This document shows, piece by piece, positions 16,535 through 25,141 of a stretch of 64,000 nt of DNA. Source of the stretch: a virus. How positions within the stretch are numbered: the stretch's first letter is position 1; the number at the start of each line of letters is the position of its first letter. The translations under genes were made by a program, and so were the position numbers. Location of the stretch: positions 1 through 64,000 of the IMG/VR virus record IMGVR_UViG_3300045016_000140. One strand, given 5' to 3'. Below the pieces are notes generated by a model. It saw only the letters and a program-made list of their open reading frames with translations. It made no database searches and had not been told where the DNA came from.

Positions 16535-19345
16535 ATGGCAGTGTATCTAAGCCCAGGCGTTTACACTCGTGAAATTGACCAGAGCGTTCTACCAAGTGCG
16601 CTTGGTGCGCTCAGGCCAGCACTCATCGGCACCGCCAAAAAAGGTCCGATGAATACTCCAACATTAATCACCAATGCCCAGCAATTCATTGATACATTTG
16701 GTGAGCCAATAACCACCAGCTATCTCGGATATGCTGTATTACAATATCTTGAGGAAGGCACATCTTGCTGGGTGATGCGAATCGGTGTGGAGTATAAAGA
16801 TAGCTGGCCAGCCGGACTAATCAGCGACACAATCGACACCAGCGGCGGGAGAAGCCAAGGCTGGGGCCGAATACCAGTATTCCGCGGCATAGATTACGGC
16901 ACAATATACTTTCGACAAGTCACCACAGCTAACCCAGTCGTACTGCACACTTCCACAGTTTCCGACATAACTTATACCGAAGCAACAGCACCATCATCCG
17001 GTCCCTCATGCATTGCGACCTTGATATTTAGTTCAACGGCGTATACCGGATGTGCCGACGCAGTGTATACGCTTACAATCACTGGCTTGCCTACGTATGC
17101 TCCATTGGAAGGATCGACATATACGGTGACGGACCAGGATGGCGATGTCATTAAGACTGGCACGATCCATGTAACGGGCGGCACCGGCACGATCCCAGAT
17201 GACAGTGTGCCAATCGACATTGGTAGCGGACTTGTTTTCCAGATTAGAGTTAGCAATGGCGTGTCACTAGGAATAGGCGACACATTCACCTTTAGCGCTA
17301 GACCAGACAATAGAACCATGTCGGTGCTGGTTGAAGGCGTCGCTGGCAGTTATGTAATTGCGGCAGGAACGTACACCACTGCCGCGTCGCTGGTCTTAGC
17401 GATGATAACCGCCACCGGTTCTGGCGCTGACATTACTCCCGTAGTTCTGACGAACAGCAGCGGCACGAGCGTTCCAGCTATTAGGACCTCGGCCGCCGGA
17501 AGATGGTTGCAGCTCACTGGCACATGTGCCTTCGCTACAGAGATGGGTGTCTCACAATATACATACGATTTCCCACGAAGTTACATGATTGCCACCAATC
17601 CAGCCCCATATTCAATGACCACAAGTAACAATGAAATAGTGATGGACGTCATCAGCAATACTTCAACGCGGACATTTGATTTCTATGTCGCCACTGGCTC
17701 ACATGTAACCGTCGCATCGCTGGTTGCTCAATTCAATGCCAACAACACATACAGCGGTGCAACATACTTTAACGCCGTCGAACTTACCATTCCTGGTGGG
17801 ACTACCAGGATGGTGGTCACAACGGACGTGACCAATTACATGTCGCAACTCAAGATGCAGGCGACGTTCGTTTATGTCAAATGCCTTCGATTTACTGACG
17901 AAGTCGGCATTGATTACCCATTTACAAGTTTCTATCGTGCCTTCACGGATACTCGTCGCGTTTTACCAGAGGCAGGGCACACAACTCCGAGCACGCCGTA
18001 CTCGTGCGAGCTTAACCCATTGAGCGCTCAATGTGCGGTTGACACAGCATACTTTGCGAACATAGTTGGATGGGTTGTTGCCAAGTATGCTGGCACATGG
18101 TCGAGCAATTATTCCATCACCCTTGAGCCATATGTTGAAGGCACTGGCGATGTAGCCGGAAGATATAAGATAACAGTCTACGATAATTATAACCAGCCAG
18201 TTGATGTAGTTAGCGATGTAACATTCATTTCTACCGACACAAGATATATCGGCAACGTTGTGAACGCAGGAAGTACGATTGGCGGTGTAAACGGCAACTC
18301 ATATTACCAATGGGAGATGAGGCCAGCCGCGCTTATCGACACTTCCGACCCACGATATCCAGGCGCACTCTATGACAAAGCGTTCACCGGCGGAGCTAAC
18401 GGCATACCGAGCATCTCGACGTATAGCTCAGAACTTGACAATGCCGTGATTGGTAACCCGGCTACTGGTTCAGGATTATATGCCCTGCAGAATCCTGAAG
18501 CGTATGACTTTAACCTCTTGATAATTCCGGGATTCACGAGCGGTGCAGTCATCGGCCAGGCTCTGCAGTTCTGTGAAAACCGTGGTGACGTGCTCTTCCT
18601 AGTTGACTCACCATATGGCTTGAAGCCACAACAGGTAATTGAATGGCACAATGGCATGCTAGTTAGCGATCTAGCAGCAGCCATCAATAGTTCATATGGC
18701 GCATTATATTGGAGCTGGCTCAAGATATCTGACCAGTTCAACGGTGGAACAATATGGGTCCCGCCATCGGGTGCAGTTGGTGCGGTTTTTGCCCGTACGG
18801 CCAGGGTTGCTGAGCAATGGTTTGCTCCGGCTGGTGTGAATAGAGGTAGATTGCTTACGGCCATCGACATCGAGTACAACCCATCGCTTGGCGAGCGCGA
18901 TAACCTCTATGGGTCAGGAAACGCCGTTAACCCGATCACTAAGTTCACCCGTGATGGCATAATGATCTGGGGTCAGAGGACGCTGCAACGGACATCGTCT
19001 GCTCTTGATCGTGTGAACGTTAGAATGTTGCTGATCTATATTAAGGTTAACTTGCAGCGCGTCTTGCGAGCCTTTGTGTTTGAGCCTAACGACAGCATCA
19101 CGCGAGCACAAATTACGGCAGTGATCAAACCATTCCTGGCGGATATTGCGGCAAGGCGAGGGTTGACATGGTATCAAGTGATTTGCGATGTCACAAATAA
19201 CACGCCCGAACGGATCGATCGAAACGAGTTATGGATTACCGTTCTCCTCCAGCCCACGCGGGCGGCAGAATTCTTGGTCCTCAACCTTGTGGTGCTCAGG
19301 ACTGGCGCAAGCGTGGGTACTTCCGAGACTGTTGCGACTGTGTAA
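16535..19345 (+). CDS. Tail sheath protein (gp18-like)
   Basis: 936 aa, longer than T4 gp18 (659 aa). The N-terminus (MAVYLSPGVYTREIDQS, then ALIGTAKKGPMNTP) and the C-terminus (ITRAQITAVIKPFLADIAARRGL, length split by eye) are diagnostic of contractile sheath subunits. A large central insertion (~residues 100-480) with beta-rich, Gly/Thr-rich sequence probably forms surface domains. Codon use leans to C-ending codons, unlike neighbours, as expected for a very highly expressed gene. AGGAG precedes the ATG, and a strong terminator follows 34 bases after the stop. Confidence 0.95.
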   Translation: MAVYLSPGVYTREIDQSVLPSALGALRPALIGTAKKGPMNTPTLITNAQQFIDTFGEPITTSYLGYAVLQYLEEGTSCWVMRIGVEYKDSWPAGLISDTIDTSGGRSQGWGRIPVFRGIDYGTIYFRQVTTANPVVLHTSTVSDITYTEATAPSSGPSCIATLIFSSTAYTGCADAVYTLTITGLPTYAPLEGSTYTVTDQDGDVIKTGTIHVTGGTGTIPDDSVPIDIGSGLVFQIRVSNGVSLGIGDTFTFSARPDNRTMSVLVEGVAGSYVIAAGTYTTAASLVLAMITATGSGADITPVVLTNSSGTSVPAIRTSAAGRWLQLTGTCAFATEMGVSQYTYDFPRSYMIATNPAPYSMTTSNNEIVMDVISNTSTRTFDFYVATGSHVTVASLVAQFNANNTYSGATYFNAVELTIPGGTTRMVVTTDVTNYMSQLKMQATFVYVKCLRFTDEVGIDYPFTSFYRAFTDTRRVLPEAGHTTPSTPYSCELNPLSAQCAVDTAYFANIVGWVVAKYAGTWSSNYSITLEPYVEGTGDVAGRYKITVYDNYNQPVDVVSDVTFISTDTRYIGNVVNAGSTIGGVNGNSYYQWEMRPAALIDTSDPRYPGALYDKAFTGGANGIPSISTYSSELDNAVIGNPATGSGLYALQNPEAYDFNLLIIPGFTSGAVIGQALQFCENRGDVLFLVDSPYGLKPQQVIEWHNGMLVSDLAAAINSSYGALYWSWLKISDQFNGGTIWVPPSGAVGAVFARTARVAEQWFAPAGVNRGRLLTAIDIEYNPSLGERDNLYGSGNAVNPITKFTRDGIMIWGQRTLQRTSSALDRVNVRMLLIYIKVNLQRVLRAFVFEPNDSITRAQITAVIKPFLADIAARRGLTWYQVICDVTNNTPERIDRNELWITVLLQPTRAAEFLVLNLVVLRTGASVGTSETVATV

Positions 19346-19362
19346 AGACGTATTTAAATGAT

Positions 19363-21105
19363 ATGAATGAAACTTCAAACGCCCCACTAATTGATTTTAG
19401 TGGGGCGTTTTCATATCCGAAAACAACATGGGTGAATATCAAATGCGTGAAATGCGACATTGTGCAGTATCGTAAGATAACATCTGTCCGTAGCAATCTT
19501 AAAAGGAATAGTAATCAATATATATGTCATAAGTGTGCCATCACAGATCCAGAATATGTTCAAAATAATTTGATCAAACATCCTAAGACTGGTAGCAAAT
19601 GGGATTCTAAGATAGATGTTGTCTGTTCTGGGTGTCAGAAGAAGTATAAGATTACTTATCGTGGGTATATGCAAGCTGGCGGGAATGGGAAAGTCAGGTG
19701 TAGGTCTTGTGCAAATTCCGAGGCGCATGCTTCTGGGAAGTTTAATATATATGACGAGGATTTCAAGAATAAGTTGAAGGAGAATAGTGAAAAGTTCTGG
19801 GACGAGAATAGGGGTAGGTGGCGGCAGAAGATGGGGCATATGTTTGACAGCGAAGAATATAAGAGATTAATGAGTGAATATGGTAAGAAGCCGTGGTCTG
19901 ACCCAATATATCGTGAGAAGATGTTGCAGTTATGCGATAACCCGGAACATAGAGCTATGATTAGTGAACGATTTAAAAAGATGTGGGCAGACACTAAATT
20001 TCGCGATAGGATGATGAAACTATATGGCACTAGTGAATGGCGTAAGACAGTAAGTGATGCCGGAAAAATTCCTTGGAGCAACCCAGAATTTAGGGCTATG
20101 AAGATTAGAACTGCTTCTGATGACGGGAAGAGAGCTTGGCTTGTCCCAGGTTTTCGTGAGAAGATGGCCATTGTTCGATCTCAGCAGCCTAGATGTTCTA
20201 GTTTGCAGCTGACGTTATATTCTATTTTGGATGATTTAGGCGTTAAACATTATAGGGAGTATATGGATAAGCCAGCGGATAAGGAATGTATTATTGGGCC
20301 GTGGACGTTCGATAGTGTGGTCATTCGGCCTGGGCAGAAAGATTTATTAATTGATGTGAATGATGAGTATTGGCATGGTAGTCCTAAGGTTATAGCCAAA
20401 GATGCGGCTAAGGCTTCTTATGTCGCCAATAATTTATCTCATAAGTATGAGCTAAAGTATTTGTGGGGTAACGATTTTATTCAGAAGGATAAGGTTGTTG
20501 AAACCATTAAATATTGGCTTGGCATCACTAAGATGCAGGCTATTGATTTTGATTTCAAGACAGTGGCGATTAAGCCATCGCCGTCTAAGGATTATAAGCC
20601 GTTGCTGGCTAAGTATCATTATCTTCCGAATGCTGGTAGAGGTGGGATTGTATATGGTGGATATATCGGGGAGGTTTTAGTGTCTGCTTGCGTGTTTTCA
20701 CCTCTTATTCGTCAAAATATTCATGATAAGCTTGGGTGTGCATATTCTGAGGCTTGCGAATTATCTAGGTTATGTGTTCATCCGATGTACCAGAAGCATA
20801 ATTTTGCCTCTTGGTTTGTGAGTAGGTGCATTAAGTCATTGCCCAAGAAGTATAGAGTTGTTGTATCGTATTGTGATACTACTTTTAATCATAACGGAGC
20901 TGTATATAAGGCTTGTAATTTTGAATATGCTGGTGAGATTAAGCCTGATTATTGGTATGTCGACGCTGATGGTTGGACTATGCATAAGCGGACTTTATAT
21001 GGCCGGGCTGTGAAGTTGAGGATATCTGAGGCTGATTTTGCCAAGAAGTATGGCTATATTAAGGTATATGGTGGTAAGAAGTTGAGGTTTATTTATCGGA
21101 GATGA
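19363..21105 (+). CDS. Vsr-like (EDxHD-type) homing endonuclease with zinc fingers and Mom/GNAT-like domain
   Basis: 580 aa from the ATG at 19363. Modules in order: two zinc-binding units (CVKCD...CHKC, CSGCQ...CRSC, residues ~25-115); three to four ~35-residue repeats of the form SDPIYREKM/SNPEFRAMK, resembling DNA-binding repeats of phage homing enzymes (~150-275); a Vsr-like nuclease domain (~278-390) with LLIDVNDEYWHGSP, the EDxHD-type active site; and a C-terminal domain (~395-580) with YHYLPN, CELSRLCVHP, NGAVYKACNF and KPDYWYV. That last domain shares its motif order with the C-terminus of the LAGLIDADG protein at 783-2393. The gene lies immediately behind the sheath, and its first codons contain the sheath terminator. 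Endonuclease call firm; acyltransferase-like domain inferred. Confidence 0.82.
   Translation: MNETSNAPLIDFSGAFSYPKTTWVNIKCVKCDIVQYRKITSVRSNLKRNSNQYICHKCAITDPEYVQNNLIKHPKTGSKWDSKIDVVCSGCQKKYKITYRGYMQAGGNGKVRCRSCANSEAHASGKFNIYDEDFKNKLKENSEKFWDENRGRWRQKMGHMFDSEEYKRLMSEYGKKPWSDPIYREKMLQLCDNPEHRAMISERFKKMWADTKFRDRMMKLYGTSEWRKTVSDAGKIPWSNPEFRAMKIRTASDDGKRAWLVPGFREKMAIVRSQQPRCSSLQLTLYSILDDLGVKHYREYMDKPADKECIIGPWTFDSVVIRPGQKDLLIDVNDEYWHGSPKVIAKDAAKASYVANNLSHKYELKYLWGNDFIQKDKVVETIKYWLGITKMQAIDFDFKTVAIKPSPSKDYKPLLAKYHYLPNAGRGGIVYGGYIGEVLVSACVFSPLIRQNIHDKLGCAYSEACELSRLCVHPMYQKHNFASWFVSRCIKSLPKKYRVVVSYCDTTFNHNGAVYKACNFEYAGEIKPDYWYVDADGWTMHKRTLYGRAVKLRISEADFAKKYGYIKVYGGKKLRFIYRR
19380..19411 (+). terminator. 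Rho-independent terminator of the tail sheath gene
   Basis: A perfect 10-bp GC-rich stem, CGCCCCACTA (19380-19389) with TAGTGGGGCG (19398-19407), an 8-base loop and four T's. It lies 34 bases after the sheath stop and within codons ~6-16 of the downstream endonuclease. Confidence 0.88.
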
Positions 21106-21154
21106 CCTGGTTCGCTAGTTTGTAATTCAAAATAGATGGTCTGTGGAGCGTAGT

Positions 21155-21595
21155 ATGAATGATGCCCTGGTTGCTAATGCCATTTTTGGATCGGTTGACA
21201 ATCTGCGGCTGCTTCTGGTCAAGAGGTTGGAAATTGCTCGAGCAAAGGTGAAGCTACTTCCTCAGCAGTTAGAAGATCGTTGTCAGATGGGCACACAGGG
21301 CTTACCTTCGTGGTCAGAACTTCAGGCGCGACCTGAATTGCTCGACAGTGAAATGCTTTCACGCTTGCTGGCTGGGTTGCATTGCGGGTTGGACGAGTTG
21401 CTCGGCGGCGAAATTTCGGCTTATCTGGCTTTTAACATAGTGGGATCTGGGGCATTGCCTAGGCCACTTTTCATTCTTATGCAATTGATTGAAGAGCTCG
21501 ATGCTCGGGCCGTCCCGCGATCACGATTGCGTCAATGGTGGGATTGTCAGGTGGCTAATGTTCATCGATGGCTGGGTAGACCTCGATGGAGGTAA
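21155..21595 (+). CDS. Hypothetical protein with atypical composition
   Basis: 146 aa from the ATG at 21155, with GGAG 6 bases upstream; a GTG at 21143 overlaps that site. Not recognised. Mainly helical, Leu/Arg-rich (LRLLLVKRLEIARAKVKLLP), with DELLGGEISAYLAF and a basic Trp-containing C-terminus. It is noticeably richer in G and C than its neighbours, which suggests recent acquisition. Confidence 0.6.
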   Translation: MNDALVANAIFGSVDNLRLLLVKRLEIARAKVKLLPQQLEDRCQMGTQGLPSWSELQARPELLDSEMLSRLLAGLHCGLDELLGGEISAYLAFNIVGSGALPRPLFILMQLIEELDARAVPRSRLRQWWDCQVANVHRWLGRPRWR

Positions 21596-21599
21596 TTAT

Positions 21600-21773
21600 T
21601 GGTCGTCTGATTCGTCAGCCTGTGGTCTAGCCTGCGATATTAGTTTTGGACACCTTTGGCTAGAAATAGAATCAACCATAATTAAAAGTCTAGAATATGC
21701 ATATTATTACGCTCGATCGAGATATTTTGGATGCCCTTGGCCAGAAGCAGAACTAATTATAGCTCAAAACTAA
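21600..21773 (+). pseudogene. Remnant of a WPEAE-repeat gene
   Basis: No start of its own. The frame reads EYAYYYAR...CPWPEAELIIAQN and then stops, which is one degenerate unit plus of the 26-residue repeat carried by the intact locus at 22500-23207. The first ~50 bases resemble the 3' end of the minus-strand gene at 23257. It appears to be a decayed duplicate of the neighbouring locus. Confidence 0.6.
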
Positions 21774-21798
21774 AGGTAAGGTTAATCAAACCTAATGT

Positions 21799-22320
21799 AT
21801 GAGACTCACCTCCCTATACCTCGAAGCCATAAACTATACATCGCACAAACCACAACTAGATTCACTAGCCAAACAATTTGGCAAAACCCCACAAGAAATA
21901 ATTGTATTAGTAGAACCCATCACGGATGTTGTAAGATATGTAGAATGGATACTTAGACAACTCAAAACGCACATAATTAGACTCCCAGAAGACACAGATA
22001 GGATTAAACAACTATTAATAGATTTTGATCATTATAAATCTATAGGTTCAGCCAACATTAATAAAGATATAGGATCCTATAAAACCATCCATGACCTAGA
22101 AACCGTAATCGATAAACTCAAAGGTGTAGATCTTAAAGGTCGGGCAGAAACACGCCAAGAGTATCGAGCGGGAACACAATGGGTCAACGAAAGCCAAAAC
22201 TACAAAATTCTCAAAATCACAACACCCGAGGCTGCCGCCCACTACGCCACAAATACTAAATGGTGTACAAGCAAACTAGAGACAGCAAAAAATACCTTGA
22301 GAGAGGACCACTCTACATAA
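21799..22320 (+). CDS. WCT/GPLY-domain repeat protein, N-terminal part (frameshifted)
   Basis: 173 aa as read, function unknown. The sequence ends TKWCTSKLETAKNTL and then runs out of frame. A -1 shift at the A AAA AAT heptamer (22287-22293) would give TAKKYLERGPLYIIF, exactly the motif order seen in the intact relative at 53627 (WCT, then GPLYLI). The joined product of 21799-23207 would be about 469 aa: a ~200-residue N-terminal domain followed by 26-residue repeats. Either programmed slippage, a natural one-base loss from the A run, or a sequencing error explains this. Confidence 0.6.
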   Translation: MRLTSLYLEAINYTSHKPQLDSLAKQFGKTPQEIIVLVEPITDVVRYVEWILRQLKTHIIRLPEDTDRIKQLLIDFDHYKSIGSANINKDIGSYKTIHDLETVIDKLKGVDLKGRAETRQEYRAGTQWVNESQNYKILKITTPEAAAHYATNTKWCTSKLETAKNTLREDHST

Positions 22321-23207
22321 TCTTTAAAAAATTAGACGGAAAACTTGAGAAACTTTACCAATACACACATAATTATTCACGATTTATGGATATACTAGAT
22401 AGGTCAATACGGCCAGATGAAGAAATACAGCAATTAATCAAACCACCGCTAAGCTCCGAACCAGTAATTCTAGTTGGATTTTGTGTGCTTATAGATTCTC
22501 GTTGGCTCGAGGCAGAATCAATCATAGCTAAAGACCCAATATCGGCATACTATTATGCTCTAGATATCTTAGAACGTCCCTGGCCAGAAGCAGAACCAAT
22601 CATAGCTAAAAACCCAAAATGCGCACACCATTACGCTATGTATGTCTTGAAACGTTCCTGGCCAGAAGCAGAACCATACATAGCTCAGAATCCATTCTGG
22701 GCATACCATTATATTTCGGATGTCTTGAAACGTCCTTGGCCCGAAGCAGAACCAACCATAGCTCAAAATCCAGAATGTGCATACCATTATGCTCAGAATA
22801 TCTTGAAAGAGCGTTTCTCTGAAGCAGAATCAACTATAGCTCAAGACGCATACTTTGCATACCATTATGCCAAAGATATCTTGAAAGGACGTTTCCACGA
22901 AGCAGAACCATATATAGCCAAGGATCCGGAATGGGCGTACTGGTATGTCCGAGATGTCTTGAAACGTCCCTGGCCAGAAGCAGAACCATACATAGCTAAA
23001 GACCCAGAATGGGCATACTATTATGCTCAAGATGTCTTGAAACGTCCCTGGCCAGAAGCAGAACCATACATAGCTAAAGACCCAGAATGGGCATACTATT
23101 ATGCTCAAGATGTCTTGAAACGTCCCTGGCCAGAAGCAGAACCAACCATAGCTAAAGATCTAAAATGTTGGACTCAATATAAACAACGTTTTAATATCGA
23201 AAATTAA
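22260..23207 (+). CDS. WCT/GPLY-domain repeat protein, C-terminal WPEAE repeats
   Basis: Second part of the frameshifted locus. The real coding part begins near 22293 with YLERGPLYIIFKK. Residues from ~80 on consist of about nine 26-residue repeats, consensus WPEAEPYIAKDPEWAYYYAQ then DVLKRP. Each unit probably forms a two-helix hairpin, giving a solenoid for protein binding. Two units (22965-23042 and 23043-23120) are identical at DNA level. The ATG at 22260 lies inside the upstream frame and is probably not a real start. Confidence 0.55.
   Translation: MVYKQTRDSKKYLERGPLYIIFKKLDGKLEKLYQYTHNYSRFMDILDRSIRPDEEIQQLIKPPLSSEPVILVGFCVLIDSRWLEAESIIAKDPISAYYYALDILERPWPEAEPIIAKNPKCAHHYAMYVLKRSWPEAEPYIAQNPFWAYHYISDVLKRPWPEAEPTIAQNPECAYHYAQNILKERFSEAESTIAQDAYFAYHYAKDILKGRFHEAEPYIAKDPEWAYWYVRDVLKRPWPEAEPYIAKDPEWAYYYAQDVLKRPWPEAEPYIAKDPEWAYYYAQDVLKRPWPEAEPTIAKDLKCWTQYKQRFNIEN
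22500..23160 (+). repeat. 78-bp coding tandem repeats
   Basis: About eight to nine units of 78 bp (26 codons). Units at 22965-23042 and 23043-23120 are identical over all 78 bases; others have diverged. A single degenerate copy persists at ~21690-21770. Confidence 0.85.
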
Positions 23208-23263
23208 TCAAACCTAAATATATGAAACTCACCCCCTTATGCCTTGAAGCCATAAACTATTGA
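23205..23263 (+). pseudogene. Truncated duplicate of the repeat-gene 5' end
   Basis: About 57 bases nearly match 21782-21837, including the leader TTAATCAAACCTAA, the start codon and 13 codons (KLTPLCLEAINY against RLTSLYLEAINY). A TGA then follows at once. It is a broken second copy of the start of the 21799 gene. Confidence 0.7.
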
Positions 23264-23439
23264 TTGTCTAGCTCGCCAGCTTGTGATATCAATTTTTGTA
23301 TACTTTTTATGGAGTCTGGATATGTTATCCAGCCTACGATTATTTCGGCGTCATGTTTTGATAGGGTTGGGCCAACTATATTTCCATCGAATGTAATTAC
23401 ATACTCGTCACCATCCCAATGTACCGCTTCTATTTTCAT
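23257..23439 (-). CDS. Hypothetical small protein coupled to RmlB
   Basis: 60 aa, not recognised. It starts one base after the stop of the RmlB gene, so translational coupling is likely. The sequence (MKIEAVHWDGDEYVITFDGNI, shortened) looks like a small beta-strand domain followed by a helix. A decayed copy of its 3' end may be present at 21600-21650. Confidence 0.55.
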   Translation of the reverse strand: MKIEAVHWDGDEYVITFDGNIVGPTLSKHDAEIIVGWITYPDSIKSIQKLISQAGELDNQ

Positions 23440-23440
23440 G

Positions 23441-24451
23441 TTAACCTTGAGGTTTGTAGTCGCGGTATTCGCCGCTCTTTATGCGCTGCCACCATGGTTG
23501 GTTGTCGACATACCATTTGATAGTTCGTGCGAGGGCATTTGGCCATTGGGATCTAGTTGGGCTCCATTTGAGTTCGCGTTCGATTTTACTGATGTCCGAG
23601 GCGTATCTCAGGTCATGTCCTGGCCTATCGGGCACCATTTGAACCATGCTTTCATCTTTGCCCATGATGTTTAGGATTTCGTGAACGAGTTGTAAGTTTG
23701 AGCGTTCATTATTTCCACCAATGTTGTATGTTTCACCGGCTTTGCCGTGCTCCATTACTGCCAAAATGGCTTCGGCGTGGTCATCAACATATATCCAATC
23801 TCTCACGTTTTTGCCATCGCCATATAGCGGTATCTTTTTGCCTTCAATTAGGTTGGTTACGAATAATGGTATTGCTTTCTCGGGGAATTGATATGGCCCG
23901 AAGTTGTTTGCGCATCTGGTTACGCAGATGTTCATTCCATATGTGTTGTGGTACGCCCTGGCGAGCATATCTCCGGCAGCTTTGGTGACAGCATATGGGT
24001 TGCGGGGGTTAAGCGGAGTTTGCTCGTTGAATTTGACGAATGAATTATCTAGGTCAAGAGAGCCATAGACTTCATCACTGCTTACGTATACGAATCTGCA
24101 AGAATTGTCTTTTACGGATCTCCAAGCGTCGAGCAGGCATTGTGTGCCGAGCACGTTGGTTTCGACGAATGGTCTAGAGTCTACTATGGATCTGTCGACG
24201 TGACTTTCGGCGGCCAGATGTATGATGGCGTCACATTCTCCGACTATTGATTTAACCAGATTATATTCGTTGATGTTGCCATATACGAATTTGTATTTGG
24301 GGACTTTGACTAGGTTGGCTAGGTTTTCGGCGTTCCCGGAATATGTTAGGGCATCCAGGTTGATTATCTTATGTTGTGGTCGATTTCTAATTATAAATTT
24401 TATTAGGTTTGAGCCTATGAAGCCACAACCGCCTGTTATTAGTATTTTCAT
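23441..24451 (-). CDS. rmlB: dTDP-glucose 4,6-dehydratase (RmlB)
   Basis: 336 aa, standard length. The NAD-binding motif is GGCGFIGSN (residues 7-15). The SDR catalytic tyrosine and lysine are in NPYAVTKAAGD, and the DEVYG segment carries the acid residues used in dehydration. The enzyme converts dTDP-glucose to dTDP-4-keto-6-deoxyglucose, the precursor of rhamnose and other deoxysugars. No RmlA, C or D homologue is present in the window, so the phage probably taps host dTDP-sugars. A small coupled gene follows. Confidence 0.93.
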   Translation of the reverse strand: MKILITGGCGFIGSNLIKFIIRNRPQHKIINLDALTYSGNAENLANLVKVPKYKFVYGNINEYNLVKSIVGECDAIIHLAAESHVDRSIVDSRPFVETNVLGTQCLLDAWRSVKDNSCRFVYVSSDEVYGSLDLDNSFVKFNEQTPLNPRNPYAVTKAAGDMLARAYHNTYGMNICVTRCANNFGPYQFPEKAIPLFVTNLIEGKKIPLYGDGKNVRDWIYVDDHAEAILAVMEHGKAGETYNIGGNNERSNLQLVHEILNIMGKDESMVQMVPDRPGHDLRYASDISKIERELKWSPTRSQWPNALARTIKWYVDNQPWWQRIKSGEYRDYKPQG

Positions 24452-24466
24452 ATAATTATGTACTTG

Positions 24467-25063
24467 TTAGGTGTTTAAGTTGCTTATGGTTTCTAGTGTT
24501 TTAGGATTTATTCCTTGATTTTTTAATGTGTTGGCTATGTTTTTGTCGTTTATTGGCAACGCTTTTTGCCATATTTTAACATATAATTGCATTATCTGGG
24601 CTATTTCTTGCTTTTGGATGTCGAGCGTCACGTCTTCCCAGGTAGAGTTTGTGAAGTTACGGCCTCCAGTTATCCCTAGGGCTTCGCCTGGGCCATATAG
24701 CGCTATGAAGCATTTGAGGTGCATGTTTGCGGTATATTTCCATTGATAGTTTGGCCATTTTTCGGCGTGGTTTATCAATCGGATTAGTTGTTTTGTATAG
24801 TTGATCTCGCATGATTGGCAGTTTCTTTTATTGCATGACGCATAGTCATTGATTCCGACCAGAATTTGGACTTCTGTGGTTTTCGGTATGGCTTCTAATA
24901 TCTTACCTATATCGTTGGTATATTTTTGGCCCCATTCGTTTGTGTAGCGTCCGTCCGGGAGTATTCCGGCGTATACTCCATATGTGGCTATATATATTTT
25001 AGCCGGTTTTTGCTGGATGAGGGCGTGGATGCGGTCTGTGTGGTCTTTGAGCGTTAGGTACAT
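24467..25063 (-). CDS. Phospholipase D-like protein with one HKD motif
   Basis: 198 aa. The segment HLKCFIAL (residues ~115-122) followed by GITGGRNFTNSTWED matches a single HxK...G(S)xN motif of the PLD superfamily; the usual aspartate of HxKxxxxD is leucine. Single-HKD proteins work as dimers and include nucleases such as Nuc. A pair of cysteines (CNKRNCQSC) lies near residue 80. It could be a nuclease or a phosphodiesterase; the substrate is unknown. Confidence 0.6.
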   Translation of the reverse strand: MYLTLKDHTDRIHALIQQKPAKIYIATYGVYAGILPDGRYTNEWGQKYTNDIGKILEAIPKTTEVQILVGINDYASCNKRNCQSCEINYTKQLIRLINHAEKWPNYQWKYTANMHLKCFIALYGPGEALGITGGRNFTNSTWEDVTLDIQKQEIAQIMQLYVKIWQKALPINDKNIANTLKNQGINPKTLETISNLNT

Positions 25064-25101
25064 GGCTGTTTGTGCAAATACTTTGAGGCTTGGAAAATCC
25101 C

Positions 25102-25112
25102 AGCAAATATAG
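25102..25112 (+). promoter_or_regulatory. Candidate late-type promoter before the tail tube genes
   Basis: AGCAAATATAG, 29 bases ahead of the first tube gene, with an AAAGGAGC ribosome binding site between. Same core as the other YAAATATA motifs. Confidence 0.45.
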
Positions 25113-25141
25113 AGTAGTTGTAAGCTTTAAAGGAGCAATCT

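Noticed and set aside
21489-21600. Plus-strand frame start overlapping the gene at 21155
   Set aside because: The upstream part is an out-of-frame reading of that gene; only the part after ~21600 is meaningful, as a remnant.
22500-23160. Regular direct repeats resembling a CRISPR array
   Set aside because: Units are 78 bp with no unique spacers, in frame, and encode a protein repeat.
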